This document shows positions 8,248-16,674 of a DNA stretch of 64,000 nucleotides, piece by piece. Both the position numbers and the translations under genes were made by a program. Source of the stretch: DASTFP01 sp963744345 (GTDB lineage: Bacteria; Verrucomicrobiota; Verrucomicrobiia; Chthoniobacterales; Terrimicrobiaceae); NCBI GenBank assembly GCA_963744345.1, contig CAVUTD010000024.1:124001-188000 (forward strand). Reading direction: 5' to 3'. The notes beneath the pieces were generated by a model. The model was not told where the DNA came from, made no database searches, and saw only the letters and a program-made list of their open reading frames with translations. Each line of letters starts with the position of its first letter. Position 1 is the stretch's first letter.

Positions 8248-9383
8248 GTTGGAGGCGCCTGGAAGTAGCTGCGATCCTTCCAGACTGCGGGAAGCCCGCT
8301 GCGAGATCGCAAAAATGCGAACCATTGAATCATAAGGAGAGCGCAGATGCCGATCGGGTGGAGGAGCGCACTGCCAAGCGGCTGTTGGAAGCGAACGACG
8401 GCCAGCATGCGAGGGAGAAAAGAAGCGACTGTGCCGAGAAGCAAGAGCGCCACGGCCAGCGGCGAGGCCGAGCCCACGAGCCCGATCGCACCAAGCAGAC
8501 AGACGGGCAACACCTGCCCACCGAGGAGCAGCACCGTGACAGGCGCGATCAACCGCGGCGATCCGAGGGCTTCGTGAGCATTTCGCGAAAGACCGCCCCA
8601 AACCTCTGCCCCACACGAGAACATTCGGCAGACGGCGACATCGGTAGCATCGAAGAGATCGGTCGCGAAGCCAGCGGCGCGGAAAACCCGTGGCAGCTTC
8701 GGACCATCATGCAGTGTGGACGGGATGGCGCGATGTCCGCCACAGGCCGCATAAGCTTCGCGCCGGGCGACGAAGAGCTGACCGCAACCGGCGCTGCAAG
8801 CCGGATCCAGGCCGCTGCGCATTCGCCCGATGGGCAGAAAACCCAGAAGCACGAAGTGAACAAGGGGAATGAGCAGCTGCTCGGAGAAAGTCTTCATTTC
8901 CTGCGCGGGCACACCACTCGCGAGAGCGACGCCGTTCTGTTCCATGAAGCTTGCCATTCGCGAAAGCGCATCGGGCCTCAGGCGAACATCAGCATCAAGG
9001 AAGATCAGGAGACGATGCGAGGCAAGCTCGGAAAGCACAGAGCAAGCGTGTTGCTTTCCACACCAGCCGGCAGGCAACGGTGGCGCGGTCTCCAGACGTA
9101 CACGATGGTCGTGCTGCGCCATTTCGCGAACGATGTCCGCAGTGCGATCCGTCGAGCCGTCATCCAGGACGATGACTTCGAACTGGACGCCCCTGCTGGC
9201 CAGTATCGAGCACAAGGCTCGTCTGACGTTCCGCTCCTCATTCCGGGCCGGGATCAGCACGGAACAGCTGGGACAAGCGGAACCGGGCATAGGAGGCGCT
9301 CTGTAGAGCGCCAGGTTGCGAACGAACAACGCTGCGGGCACAATGGCCAGCAGAGAGGTTGCCGCGGCGACGTAAACAATCAC
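8244..9383 (-). CDS. crtQ: Family-2 glycosyltransferase, CrtQ-like (carotenoid acid glycosyltransferase)
   Basis: This 379-residue protein has a short N-terminal membrane segment, a GT2 catalytic domain (IPARNEE, VLDDGSTD near residue 74, FLDADV near 129-133) and three or more C-terminal hydrophobic segments. The GTG start at 9383 is chosen because it overlaps the upstream stop as GTGA. GWCGKQHAC matches the conserved loop of CrtQ-type enzymes. In staphyloxanthin synthesis CrtQ attaches glucose to a C30 carotenoic acid, and the neighbours (aldehyde dehydrogenase, acyltransferase, CrtN/CrtP-like oxidoreductases) support that role here. A generic hopanoid-type glycosyltransferase is the main alternative. 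Confidence 0.72.
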   Translation of the reverse strand: MIVYVAAATSLLAIVPAALFVRNLALYRAPPMPGSACPSCSVLIPARNEERNVRRALCSILASRGVQFEVIVLDDGSTDRTADIVREMAQHDHRVRLETAPPLPAGWCGKQHACSVLSELASHRLLIFLDADVRLRPDALSRMASFMEQNGVALASGVPAQEMKTFSEQLLIPLVHFVLLGFLPIGRMRSGLDPACSAGCGQLFVARREAYAACGGHRAIPSTLHDGPKLPRVFRAAGFATDLFDATDVAVCRMFSCGAEVWGGLSRNAHEALGSPRLIAPVTVLLLGGQVLPVCLLGAIGLVGSASPLAVALLLLGTVASFLPRMLAVVRFQQPLGSALLHPIGICALLMIQWFAFLRSRSGLPAVWKDRSYFQAPPT

Positions 9384-10190
9384 CTTTGCGCCGCCGGTTG
9401 ATGTTCCCGCGCGAAGCCCTTTCCACGCATGCAAGCGCACAACACACGCCATGCATCATAGGCAGGAGTTACGCCGCGAGCGCCTTTGTCAAGTACAAGC
9501 CAGTCGGCGCGACCGCGGCTGCAGGATCGGGTCGCCAGCTCATCCTGCATGCTCTCGAGCTCCCGGCTGAAACGGTCTGTCCACTCGTCGACGCCGCGAA
9601 GAGGCTCTTTGCTTGGAATCGCCGCCTCGCCGAAAGACGCAAGGATTTCCGGCTGCGGCTCCGTCCAGAACGTGTACATCGACCGCCAGCGGCAGGAAAA
9701 CTGCCTCCGGTGCTTCCATGGCGAGCGCACCAATGCCGCGCTGAAACCGCAACGGACGCTCCCGCGCATCCATAAAACGACCTTGCGGCGTCAGCCAAAC
9801 CACATTGCTTCTCGAGTCAAGAATTGCTGATGTAGTCCGCAAGAAAGTGACCGCACCACGCGGGGAGTGCTGCTCGATCCCGTAGAAACCGATGTGTGCG
9901 AAAAAGGCATACTTCCGCAGAGATTCAGCGTCTATCGGGGCAAACGACATCCTCTCTGGAAAAAATTTTCGTGAAAGGTACAGACAAACTAGGGGATCCC
10001 ACCACGAAGCATGGTTGAGGTAAATTACCAGGGCCCGAGAACTGTCCCGCGGCGGCTGACCTTTTCGAAGCACTCGTATCGCGTGGAAGCGCCGCAGCAT
10101 ATACCAACGACTATATGCGGCAAAGAGTCTGACGATCAGGAAGGAAAGCTTCGGCAGGCCCTCTTGCGGAGATGCTGGCGATCTTGTCAC
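9380..10190 (-). pseudogene. Lysophospholipid-type acyltransferase, CrtO-like, with a one-base frameshift
   Basis: The GTG start at 10190 overlaps the stop of the upstream oxidase (GTGA). Residues 1-170 are a PlsC-like acyltransferase with the HX4D motif (H60-D65, NHASWWD) and a FERMSFAPIDAES-type block. Near 9680 the frame breaks: GTC-GAT-GTA-CAC should read GTC-GAG-TAC-ACG. The downstream family sequence (YTFWTEPQPEILASFGEA, VDEWTDRFSRELE) follows in another frame. That second frame ends at 9380 in a stop that overlaps the next gene's GTG start, which argues that the two halves are one gene. In staphyloxanthin synthesis an acyltransferase esterifies the sugar, and this gene would play that part. 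Confidence 0.72.
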
Positions 10191-11716
10191 GGGCGCGCGA
10201 GAGCAGCGTTCCGACCCGATGCGTCCTTATCCAGAGTGTCGGCGGCGATCCAACCCGACATGAGGGCCATTGGCATACCGGGACCGGGATGCGCGGACCC
10301 ACCGGCAAGATAAAGTCCACACACATCCGGACTCCGATTCCCCGGTTTGAACGCCCCGAGAAAGCGGCCGTGACTCGCAAGCCCATAGATTGCTCCATTG
10401 AGGACACCGTAGCGCTGGTGGAGATCCGCCGGTGTTAATGTCTGTTCGAAGACGATCCGCGATTCGATGTCTCTCAGCCCCGCGGTCCCTTTAAGCTTTT
10501 CGAGAATGACGCGCCGATAATGCGGGAGCATCTTCGCCCAATCGTGATTCGGTCGCAGATAAGGGGTGTGAACTAGCACGTAAAGCGCCTCGCCTCCCGC
10601 CGGTGCCACTGTTGGGTCTGTGGCCGAGGGCGCGCAAACGTAGCAGGTCGGGTCAGGCGCCGGTTGCCCTTGCTCATAGATAGCGCGAAACTCCACCTCG
10701 GGCTCCTGAGAAAAGACGAAGTTATGGTGCAGGAGGTGATTGTATCTGCGTTTCAACCCGAGGTAGAGCACGACGCCGGAGCAGGCAGGTTCGTAGCGCC
10801 GCCTCTTGTCAAAAGCCGAGCTTGCCGCACCGCCGAGCAACTCGCGATAGGTTCTCACTGAGTCGCAGTTTGAAATGACTGCATCGACCTCGATCTCGCC
10901 GCCATTTTCGAGCGAGAGGCCGCGAATCCTTCCGCTCGCTGTGACAATCTTTTTCACTCCCGCGTTGCGGCGAAACTCGACACCCAGCGATGCGGCGAGA
11001 GTTGCGAGGGCTTCAGGGATGGCGCGGGTGCCGCCCTTCGGATACCAGACGCCCTCTCCTGTTTGCATATGCGCGATGCCGCAGAGCACGGCGGGTGATG
11101 CGGCCGGCGCAGAGCCCACGTACTGAGTGAAGTGATCAACCATCTGCGACACCCGCGGATCGGGGATGTGGCTGCGAACAACACCGGCGACACTGCGGCC
11201 CGGTCGCATCGCCAGCAGATCGCTTAGAACGGCGGGCTTGAAAGTGACGCGCGCATCAAACATATCGCGGAGTCCGCCGACTGGTCGCCAGAAGAAGTAG
11301 TCGTCCGATATGCGGTGGAGCCTTTGGGACAATGCCATGAAACGGCGGTAACCTTCGGCGGTTTTGGTGCTGTGGGAAAATTCGCGAAGTTTCAGGCCCA
11401 TCATTGCGGTATCGGCAAGAAGGTCCAGCGTCGACCCGTCAGCAAAGAAGGAGCGCCATTGAGGATCAAGCCGCACCAGGGCTAGCATATCCGCGCGCCT
11501 CCGGCCGGCTTCGCGAAAGATCCGATCGAGGACGCTCGGGAGTGTAAGAATCGTAGGACCCATATCGAAGCGGAATCCTTCCCCCTCGAGCACTGCCGCT
11601 TTGCCGCCCAACCAATCGTTCCGTTCGAACAGAATGACCTCGTATCCACGCGCTGCCAACACGCAGGCCGAGGCGAGGCCTCCGAGTCCACTGCCGATGA
11701 CGCCCACTCGTTTCAT
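10187..11716 (-). CDS. crtP: CrtP-like carotenoid oxidase (phytoene-desaturase family)
   Basis: This 509-residue FAD-dependent amine-oxidase/phytoene-desaturase family protein has the dinucleotide-binding motif GSGLGG (residues 8-13), LFERNDWLGGK and the C-terminal family signature LYLAGGSAHPGPGMPMALMSG. The start at 11716 is the ATG overlapping the upstream stop (ATGA). Of the two homologues in this operon, this one sits after the aldehyde dehydrogenase. I infer the oxidase role (terminal methyl to aldehyde, as in CrtP/CrtNb), but the sequence alone does not separate desaturase from oxidase with certainty. Confidence 0.68.
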   Translation of the reverse strand: MKRVGVIGSGLGGLASACVLAARGYEVILFERNDWLGGKAAVLEGEGFRFDMGPTILTLPSVLDRIFREAGRRRADMLALVRLDPQWRSFFADGSTLDLLADTAMMGLKLREFSHSTKTAEGYRRFMALSQRLHRISDDYFFWRPVGGLRDMFDARVTFKPAVLSDLLAMRPGRSVAGVVRSHIPDPRVSQMVDHFTQYVGSAPAASPAVLCGIAHMQTGEGVWYPKGGTRAIPEALATLAASLGVEFRRNAGVKKIVTASGRIRGLSLENGGEIEVDAVISNCDSVRTYRELLGGAASSAFDKRRRYEPACSGVVLYLGLKRRYNHLLHHNFVFSQEPEVEFRAIYEQGQPAPDPTCYVCAPSATDPTVAPAGGEALYVLVHTPYLRPNHDWAKMLPHYRRVILEKLKGTAGLRDIESRIVFEQTLTPADLHQRYGVLNGAIYGLASHGRFLGAFKPGNRSPDVCGLYLAGGSAHPGPGMPMALMSGWIAADTLDKDASGRNAALARP

Positions 11717-12996
11717 CGGCTTGTTTTCCTGCTTCTCGTTCTGGCGAGCAGTGTTCCGATAAAAACGCGCATGGCCTTCAGTCGTTTTGTTCCACGGCAA
11801 TGCGCAGCCTGAATGTAGGAGGAAAAAATCTGTCGATCTTCGGCGCGAAGCTCGTCGAGATGCGGGTGGAATCGGCTGTGTCGGATCGCGACAACGTGCG
11901 CAAAGGTCATCTCGCGTAAACCGTCCGCGCCTCGGGTCACTCCAAAGCCGCTCGCTTTTACGCCACCAAAGGGCATCCGGGGATCGGCGGTTGGCACGAT
12001 AAGGTCGTTAATCAGCACAAAGCCGCTCTTGATCCGGTTGGCGAGCGAACGTGCCCGCGCTAGGTCGCGCGAGAAGATGGATACGCCAAGTCCAAAGCGG
12101 AAACTCGCGAGCCGATCCAGGGCCGCCTCTTCGCTTGCGACTGCCTCAACCAATAAGCCGTTGAGGCCGGCCCGGCACATGCGCTCGTAAAGATCGTGGG
12201 CCGGGCGATCGACCACGATGATCCTTCGGGGCGCCATGCAAGTCGCTCCGCCATTCCAGCGGGCGGCGAAGCCTAAGGCGCGGATGACCAGAGAGACATC
12301 AGCATCCGCAAGGACGAGGACCGCGTCTTCGCCGGACAGCTCCATCACGGCGGGCGTGTTGCTTTTGGCAAGCTCGGAAAGAACGTCGCGACCATTTTCC
12401 GACGAACCGGTGAATACCACCTTATCCACGCCCTGAGCGATAACGAGCCGCGCAGTCTCAATGCTCTCCGGAAGGATCGTGAGCAAGGCGGATTCCAATC
12501 CGGCAAGCCGGGCGAGCTTTGCGAATGCGCAGGCCACGCCGAACGCGCCGGGTGCAGGCTTGAGAAGCACGGCGTTGCCTGCGACCAGTGCTTGCAGCGC
12601 GTGGACCGCTGGAAGGAAAAGAGGATAGTTTGCCGGTCCGATCACCAGCACCAAACCAAAAGGCTTGCGTTGAACTTCAAACGAGGTGCCGTGCAGCCAC
12701 AAGGGACGGCCTCGGCTTCCGAAATATTGAGTGGCAAGAGCGCGCGCGGCACGCTGCTCCAGCCATCGACACGCATCTGCGAGCGGCAGGATCTCCGAGA
12801 GGAGCTTCTCTGAGAAAGGGCGCTGGTTAACTTCCGCCGCGGCCAGGGCGAGTGACTCCGCGCTTTCCGCGAGCAGGTGGCGAAAGTTGCGGACTTTGCG
12901 CAGCCGCTCCTTGATCGGCACCGCCGCCCATCGCCGTTGGCAGTTGCGCGCACCGGCAACCCACCCGCGTTCCTGATCAAAAGACGCAAGCATCAA
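11713..12996 (-). CDS. aldH: Aldehyde dehydrogenase, carotenoid-aldehyde type (AldH)
   Basis: This 427-residue NAD(P)-dependent aldehyde dehydrogenase has the conserved Asn in IGPANYPL (about 120-127), FTGSSENG (195-202), a catalytic Glu in MELSGED (E219) and a nucleophile Cys in NGGATCMAP (C253). At the end, MPFGGVKASGFG is the family signature. It overlaps both neighbours by 4 bases. In C30 carotenoid pathways such an enzyme turns 4,4'-diaponeurosporenal or diapolycopenal into the acid that is then glycosylated. No signal peptide is seen. The first residues are MM, so the exact start is uncertain by one codon. Confidence 0.78.
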   Translation of the reverse strand: MMLASFDQERGWVAGARNCQRRWAAVPIKERLRKVRNFRHLLAESAESLALAAAEVNQRPFSEKLLSEILPLADACRWLEQRAARALATQYFGSRGRPLWLHGTSFEVQRKPFGLVLVIGPANYPLFLPAVHALQALVAGNAVLLKPAPGAFGVACAFAKLARLAGLESALLTILPESIETARLVIAQGVDKVVFTGSSENGRDVLSELAKSNTPAVMELSGEDAVLVLADADVSLVIRALGFAARWNGGATCMAPRRIIVVDRPAHDLYERMCRAGLNGLLVEAVASEEAALDRLASFRFGLGVSIFSRDLARARSLANRIKSGFVLINDLIVPTADPRMPFGGVKASGFGVTRGADGLREMTFAHVVAIRHSRFHPHLDELRAEDRQIFSSYIQAAHCRGTKRLKAMRVFIGTLLARTRSRKTSR

Positions 12997-14531
12997 ACCG
13001 GCTCCAGATTCAGCGGCACGAGTGGCTGCGGAGGCAGCGAATCGACGGCCGTTGCCAGACCAAGGTCTGCAAGCAAGAGGCGCGCGCTAATTCGCGCCGA
13101 CTCAAAAATTACTGGAAGGCCGCTGCCGGGATGCGTGCCTCCGCCGACGAGATATACGCCATCAAGATCCTCGAAGCGATTGCGCGGTCGCAGGTGCAAT
13201 ATTTGATCGAGGCTGTGCGCCAGGTTAAAAGTCGCACCGCGGTAAATCTCAAAGCGCGCATCCCAGTCAGAGGGGGTGAGGATTCGCTCCAGACGAATGC
13301 GTCGCTCGATATCGGTAAATCCCGCCTTCTTAATTTGCTTGAGCATCAAGGCACGAAAGCGGTTGCGCTCGCGCGACCAATCGACATTCGCATGCTGGTG
13401 TGTGACCGGCGTTAGCACGTAGAGCGTGCTCATCCCTGGTGGGGCGAGTGCCGGGTCCGTCATGCAGGCGTTTTGAACATAGAATGAAGGGTCGCTTGAA
13501 AGGACGTGACGATTTTCGATTTCGTCCAGGTTGCGCGCGTAGTCCTTGGCGATGTAAATACTATGATGGGGAAGCTCCACGGTTCCCTCCAAGCCGAGGT
13601 ACATCATGAACGTCGAGCACGAGAACTTCTTTCGCGCGATCTTGCGATCGGTCCAACGACGCCTCAATCGATCCGGAACCAGCCGTGACATCGCCCGCGC
13701 AAAGTCGGCGTTGATGACGATCGCCGCAGCCTTCTCCACCCCGACGGCGGTTCGAACACCTACCGCGCGTCTGCCGTCGAAGAGCACCTCCTCCACCTGC
13801 TGACCACGGCAAATTTCGACCCCAAGGCGCTCGGCGACACGCGCCATCGCCGCTGTCACCGCTGAACAACCGCCTATCGGGTGGAAAACGCCATACTCGT
13901 ACTCAATGAACGAAAGAATCGAAAATAGGCTGGGGCAGCGAAACGGCGACATACCCAGATACTTTGATTGAAAGGAAAAGGCCAGACGGATGCGCCCATC
14001 GCGGAAGAAGCGCTTCAGATAACTGTCTAGCGATTGATGAGGACGCAGCATTGGGAGCATTGCCATGAGGCGGGCGGCGAAGAGATCTCGCCAGCCCAGA
14101 AACGGATTCTCAAGACAAGGTTCCATTCGCCTAAGTTTGGCGCGATTCTCGTCAAGGAAACGGCGAAAGCCGGCCGCGTCGCCGGGGAATATCTTGGCAA
14201 TCTGTCGCTCCATCGCGGCGATATCTGAAGTTGCGTCCAACTGACCGCCTTCGCCAAAGATGATCCGGTATTGTGGGTCCAGACGAATCATCTCGACCTC
14301 ATCACGTAAACTCGCGCCGGCATCAGCGAAAATCTGCTCCAGCACCCGTGGATAAAGGAAAAACGTGGGACCGAGATCAAACTTGAATCCCCCTTCCTCG
14401 ATAGCCGATGTCCGTCCTCCGACCGTCCGGCGCCGCTCAAGCACTTTTACTTTAAGACCAGCGCCAGCCAGCACGATGGCCGCAGCCAAACCGCCAGGCC
14501 CGGCTCCTATAACGATAACGGACGAGTTCAT
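12993..14531 (-). CDS. crtN: CrtN-like diapophytoene/squalene desaturase (phytoene-desaturase family)
   Basis: This 512-residue protein begins at MNSSVIVIGAGPGG, an FAD-binding motif at residues 9-14, and has VLERRRTVGGRT, a central membrane-associated part, and the C-terminal signature VYLVGGGTHPGSGLPVIFESA. The frame is open for another 108 codons upstream, but that stretch shows no family similarity, so the ATG at 14531 is used. It is the first gene of the operon. The pair with the CrtP-like gene, the ALDH, the GT2 and the acyltransferase indicates a C30 carotenoid. No crtM or hpnCDE is in the window, so the C30 backbone must come from elsewhere. Confidence 0.72.
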   Translation of the reverse strand: MNSSVIVIGAGPGGLAAAIVLAGAGLKVKVLERRRTVGGRTSAIEEGGFKFDLGPTFFLYPRVLEQIFADAGASLRDEVEMIRLDPQYRIIFGEGGQLDATSDIAAMERQIAKIFPGDAAGFRRFLDENRAKLRRMEPCLENPFLGWRDLFAARLMAMLPMLRPHQSLDSYLKRFFRDGRIRLAFSFQSKYLGMSPFRCPSLFSILSFIEYEYGVFHPIGGCSAVTAAMARVAERLGVEICRGQQVEEVLFDGRRAVGVRTAVGVEKAAAIVINADFARAMSRLVPDRLRRRWTDRKIARKKFSCSTFMMYLGLEGTVELPHHSIYIAKDYARNLDEIENRHVLSSDPSFYVQNACMTDPALAPPGMSTLYVLTPVTHQHANVDWSRERNRFRALMLKQIKKAGFTDIERRIRLERILTPSDWDARFEIYRGATFNLAHSLDQILHLRPRNRFEDLDGVYLVGGGTHPGSGLPVIFESARISARLLLADLGLATAVDSLPPQPLVPLNLEPV

Positions 14532-14955
14532 GGATGTGCGGGTCGTGTCCAAAATGTCAGGGCGCGTCGATGGTGCACTCTGAGATACGTTTGATCCGTC
14601 TCGACGGATTACTCTCCTAAGGTCGCGGCGGGCGACAGCGGCATCACGGGAACACCAGCTCAAGATGTGAGAGGTGTGGAGTGACCGCTTCCAGCACGTT
14701 GCCCTCTCAGAGGGTGTTTGCCACAAAGTAACGACGGTCGGCACGTATCGACGAACCCTGCCATGTTGTGGCCTTATCCCGGATGCGAACCGTGCGCTTG
14801 CGACGCTTTCCCGGCAAGAGCCCCGCCAAAATCGCAAAAGGCGACTGAGCGACACGACATCCTCGAAGCTGGACGCGTTTTCTTACCACCACCGTTGACG
14901 GCTTGGTGAGTCATGCCGCTCACCTCCCCTGTCGCCGCCCTCCCTCGACACGCCC
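14532..14955. other. 424-bp gap upstream of the carotenoid operon; contains a 16-bp palindrome
   Basis: No gene could be recognised in this gap, though short frames are open. A perfect palindrome, ATCCGTC-TC-GACGGAT (14594-14609), lies 63-78 bp before the crtN start and could be an operator or, in RNA, a 6-bp hairpin with a 4-base loop. I could not find a convincing -35/-10 pair for crtN. Two short minus-strand frames are rejected as genes. Confidence 0.35.
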
Positions 14956-15915
14956 TCAATGTGGCGAAGATCGCCAATGGCGTTCAATCACACGCCACTT
15001 ATCCGGGCCTTCTTTTATCAAGAAGCCACCCGGCTTCACTCGCGAAGAAAGTCCTAAGCGATAAGCAAGAGAGAGCGCGTCAAACGGGGCATGCGCTTTG
15101 AAGTCGTTGTCGAAGTATACGAAGACATCCCGGCCTTCAGGCTGCGAACTCAGTGGCGGCGTGATTAGCTTTGCCTCTGCAGGCGGACTACCTCTAACCC
15201 ACGCGCGCACCTTCTTCGCCCATCCCTTAATCGCTTCCGGGCCATAGCCGCTGACGTAGAGTTGGGCATCTCCATGCAGACGGACGTAAACGAAATCGCT
15301 CGTGATATCTTCCATGAACGGCCACTTGCCCGCCGTATCGGCGACCACCAGCGCAACGTCATGCTTACGCAGAAGCGCGATAAACTCTACGTTCTCGAAA
15401 GACGAGTGCCGCACCTCGAGCGCATGGCGGAGTGGTCGGAGGCCACGAGCCTCCGTCCACGCGCGTTGATCCAGCCGCGAATCGTGCTTGCGCGCCACAA
15501 GCTCCGCAGCAGAAGCGCTCCGCGGAAGAAGCTGAAAAAATTGCTCAAGTCTCGAAGGATCGTAGCGAAAACTCGGGGGCAATTGCCAGAGAATCGGTCC
15601 CAGCTTCTCCCTTAAGCAAAGGATGCCGGAGGCAAAGAAGTTTGCCAAAGGGGTTTCAACGTCTTTGAGACGTTTGATATGCGTGATAAAGCGCCCCGCC
15701 TTCACGGAAAAGACGAACTCTGCCGGAGTTGCTTTGTACCAGGAGAGATAGCTTTCCGGCCTCTGCAGCGAATAGAACGAGCCGTTGATCTCTATCGAGC
15801 TAACCTGCCGCGACGCGTATTCAAGTTCCCTTTTCTGCGGTAAGCTAGCAGGATAGAACTTGCCCCGCCATGGCGCGTAGGTCCACCCAGAAATTCCGAT
15901 GCGGATTTCTGGCAT
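14956..15915 (-). CDS. DUF72 family protein (YecE-like)
   Basis: This 319-residue protein has the DUF72 TIM-barrel-like signature MPEIRIGISGWTYAPWRGKFYP at the start, a family ILWQLPPSFRYD motif (about residues 110-121), VEVRHSSF and VYVRLHGDAQLY in the second half, and a conserved VFVYFDNDFKAHAPFDAL near the C-terminus. The family is widespread, and its molecular function is not established. There is no obvious operon partner: it is separated by 178 bp from OsmC upstream and by 424 bp from the carotenoid operon. Assignment is by conserved motifs only. Confidence 0.85.
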   Translation of the reverse strand: MPEIRIGISGWTYAPWRGKFYPASLPQKRELEYASRQVSSIEINGSFYSLQRPESYLSWYKATPAEFVFSVKAGRFITHIKRLKDVETPLANFFASGILCLREKLGPILWQLPPSFRYDPSRLEQFFQLLPRSASAAELVARKHDSRLDQRAWTEARGLRPLRHALEVRHSSFENVEFIALLRKHDVALVVADTAGKWPFMEDITSDFVYVRLHGDAQLYVSGYGPEAIKGWAKKVRAWVRGSPPAEAKLITPPLSSQPEGRDVFVYFDNDFKAHAPFDALSLAYRLGLSSRVKPGGFLIKEGPDKWRVIERHWRSSPH

Positions 15916-16093
15916 AGTCCGTCACCTCTTTGATTTAGAAGACGCTCTTGGAGCTGACGATTGCTGGCCTTGTCATGCAGCGTCTTCTCTCTGGAGACGC
16001 CTGATGCCTAAGGCGCACCTCGCTTAAACTAAGTTGACGCGTTTCTTAGATCTTCGCGACAGCCCTATCAAGCGGCTCTTGGCAACTGAAACT

Positions 16094-16516
16094 TCATCGA
16101 AGCTTCGCATCCATGCTAATGTCCGCCTTAAGTAATTTAGAAACGGGACAACCTTCCTTGGCCTTTTTCGCGAGCTCCTGGAACTTACTGTTTTCCAGAT
16201 TGGGGACGGTTGCTTGCACGTCGAGGTGAATCGCGGTGATGGCAAAACCTCCGGTCACATTTTCGAGTGTGACCGTCGCGGTCGTCTCGATACTTTCAGC
16301 CTTGACACCTGCCTCCCCGAGTTGCCCGGAAAACGCCATCGAGAAGCAGCCGGCATGAGCGGCGCCAATTAATTCCTCAGGGTTCGTCCCCGGTTCATCG
16401 CCAAATCGTTTCGCAAAGGAGTATGGGATGCTCGAAAGCACCCCGCTTTCCGTCGAAACGCTTCCAGTACCATCTTTCAAACCACCTTTCCAAACAGCAG
16501 ATCCTTTACGCTTCAT
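16094..16516 (-). CDS. osmC: OsmC-family thiol peroxidase
   Basis: This 140-residue cytoplasmic protein detoxifies organic hydroperoxides with two catalytic cysteines. Both are present: AHAGCFSMA (about residue 57) and EGCPVSKLL (about residue 123). The N-terminal strand GSAVWKGGLKDGTGSVSTESG matches OsmC, as does PGTNPEELIGAAHAG. It is a single gene, not coupled to its neighbours. The length is the family norm. Confidence 0.9.
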   Translation of the reverse strand: MKRKGSAVWKGGLKDGTGSVSTESGVLSSIPYSFAKRFGDEPGTNPEELIGAAHAGCFSMAFSGQLGEAGVKAESIETTATVTLENVTGGFAITAIHLDVQATVPNLENSKFQELAKKAKEGCPVSKLLKADISMDAKLR

Positions 16517-16674
16517 AGTGCAAAAACGTATGGCTTGGCTCCATCATGCGTAAAGAACTTTTGCACCGGATCTTTTTCGCTTCGGGCGACATGGTGCCCA
16601 AAATCTTCCGTCGTTTGCCGAGCGAAAATAGAAGCTGCTCTTAAAAGCAAGCCGAAGTGATCCCGCCTGAGTAC

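Noticed and set aside
8199..9401. A 400-residue open frame antisense to the CrtQ-like gene
   Set aside because: Composition is Arg/Gln/His rich with no fold-like pattern, while the minus strand has all GT2 motifs and overlapping start/stop joins.
14707..14892. Short minus-strand frames in the gap upstream of crtN
   Set aside because: There is no ribosome-binding site, no recognisable domain and strong basic composition. They are treated as non-coding leader.
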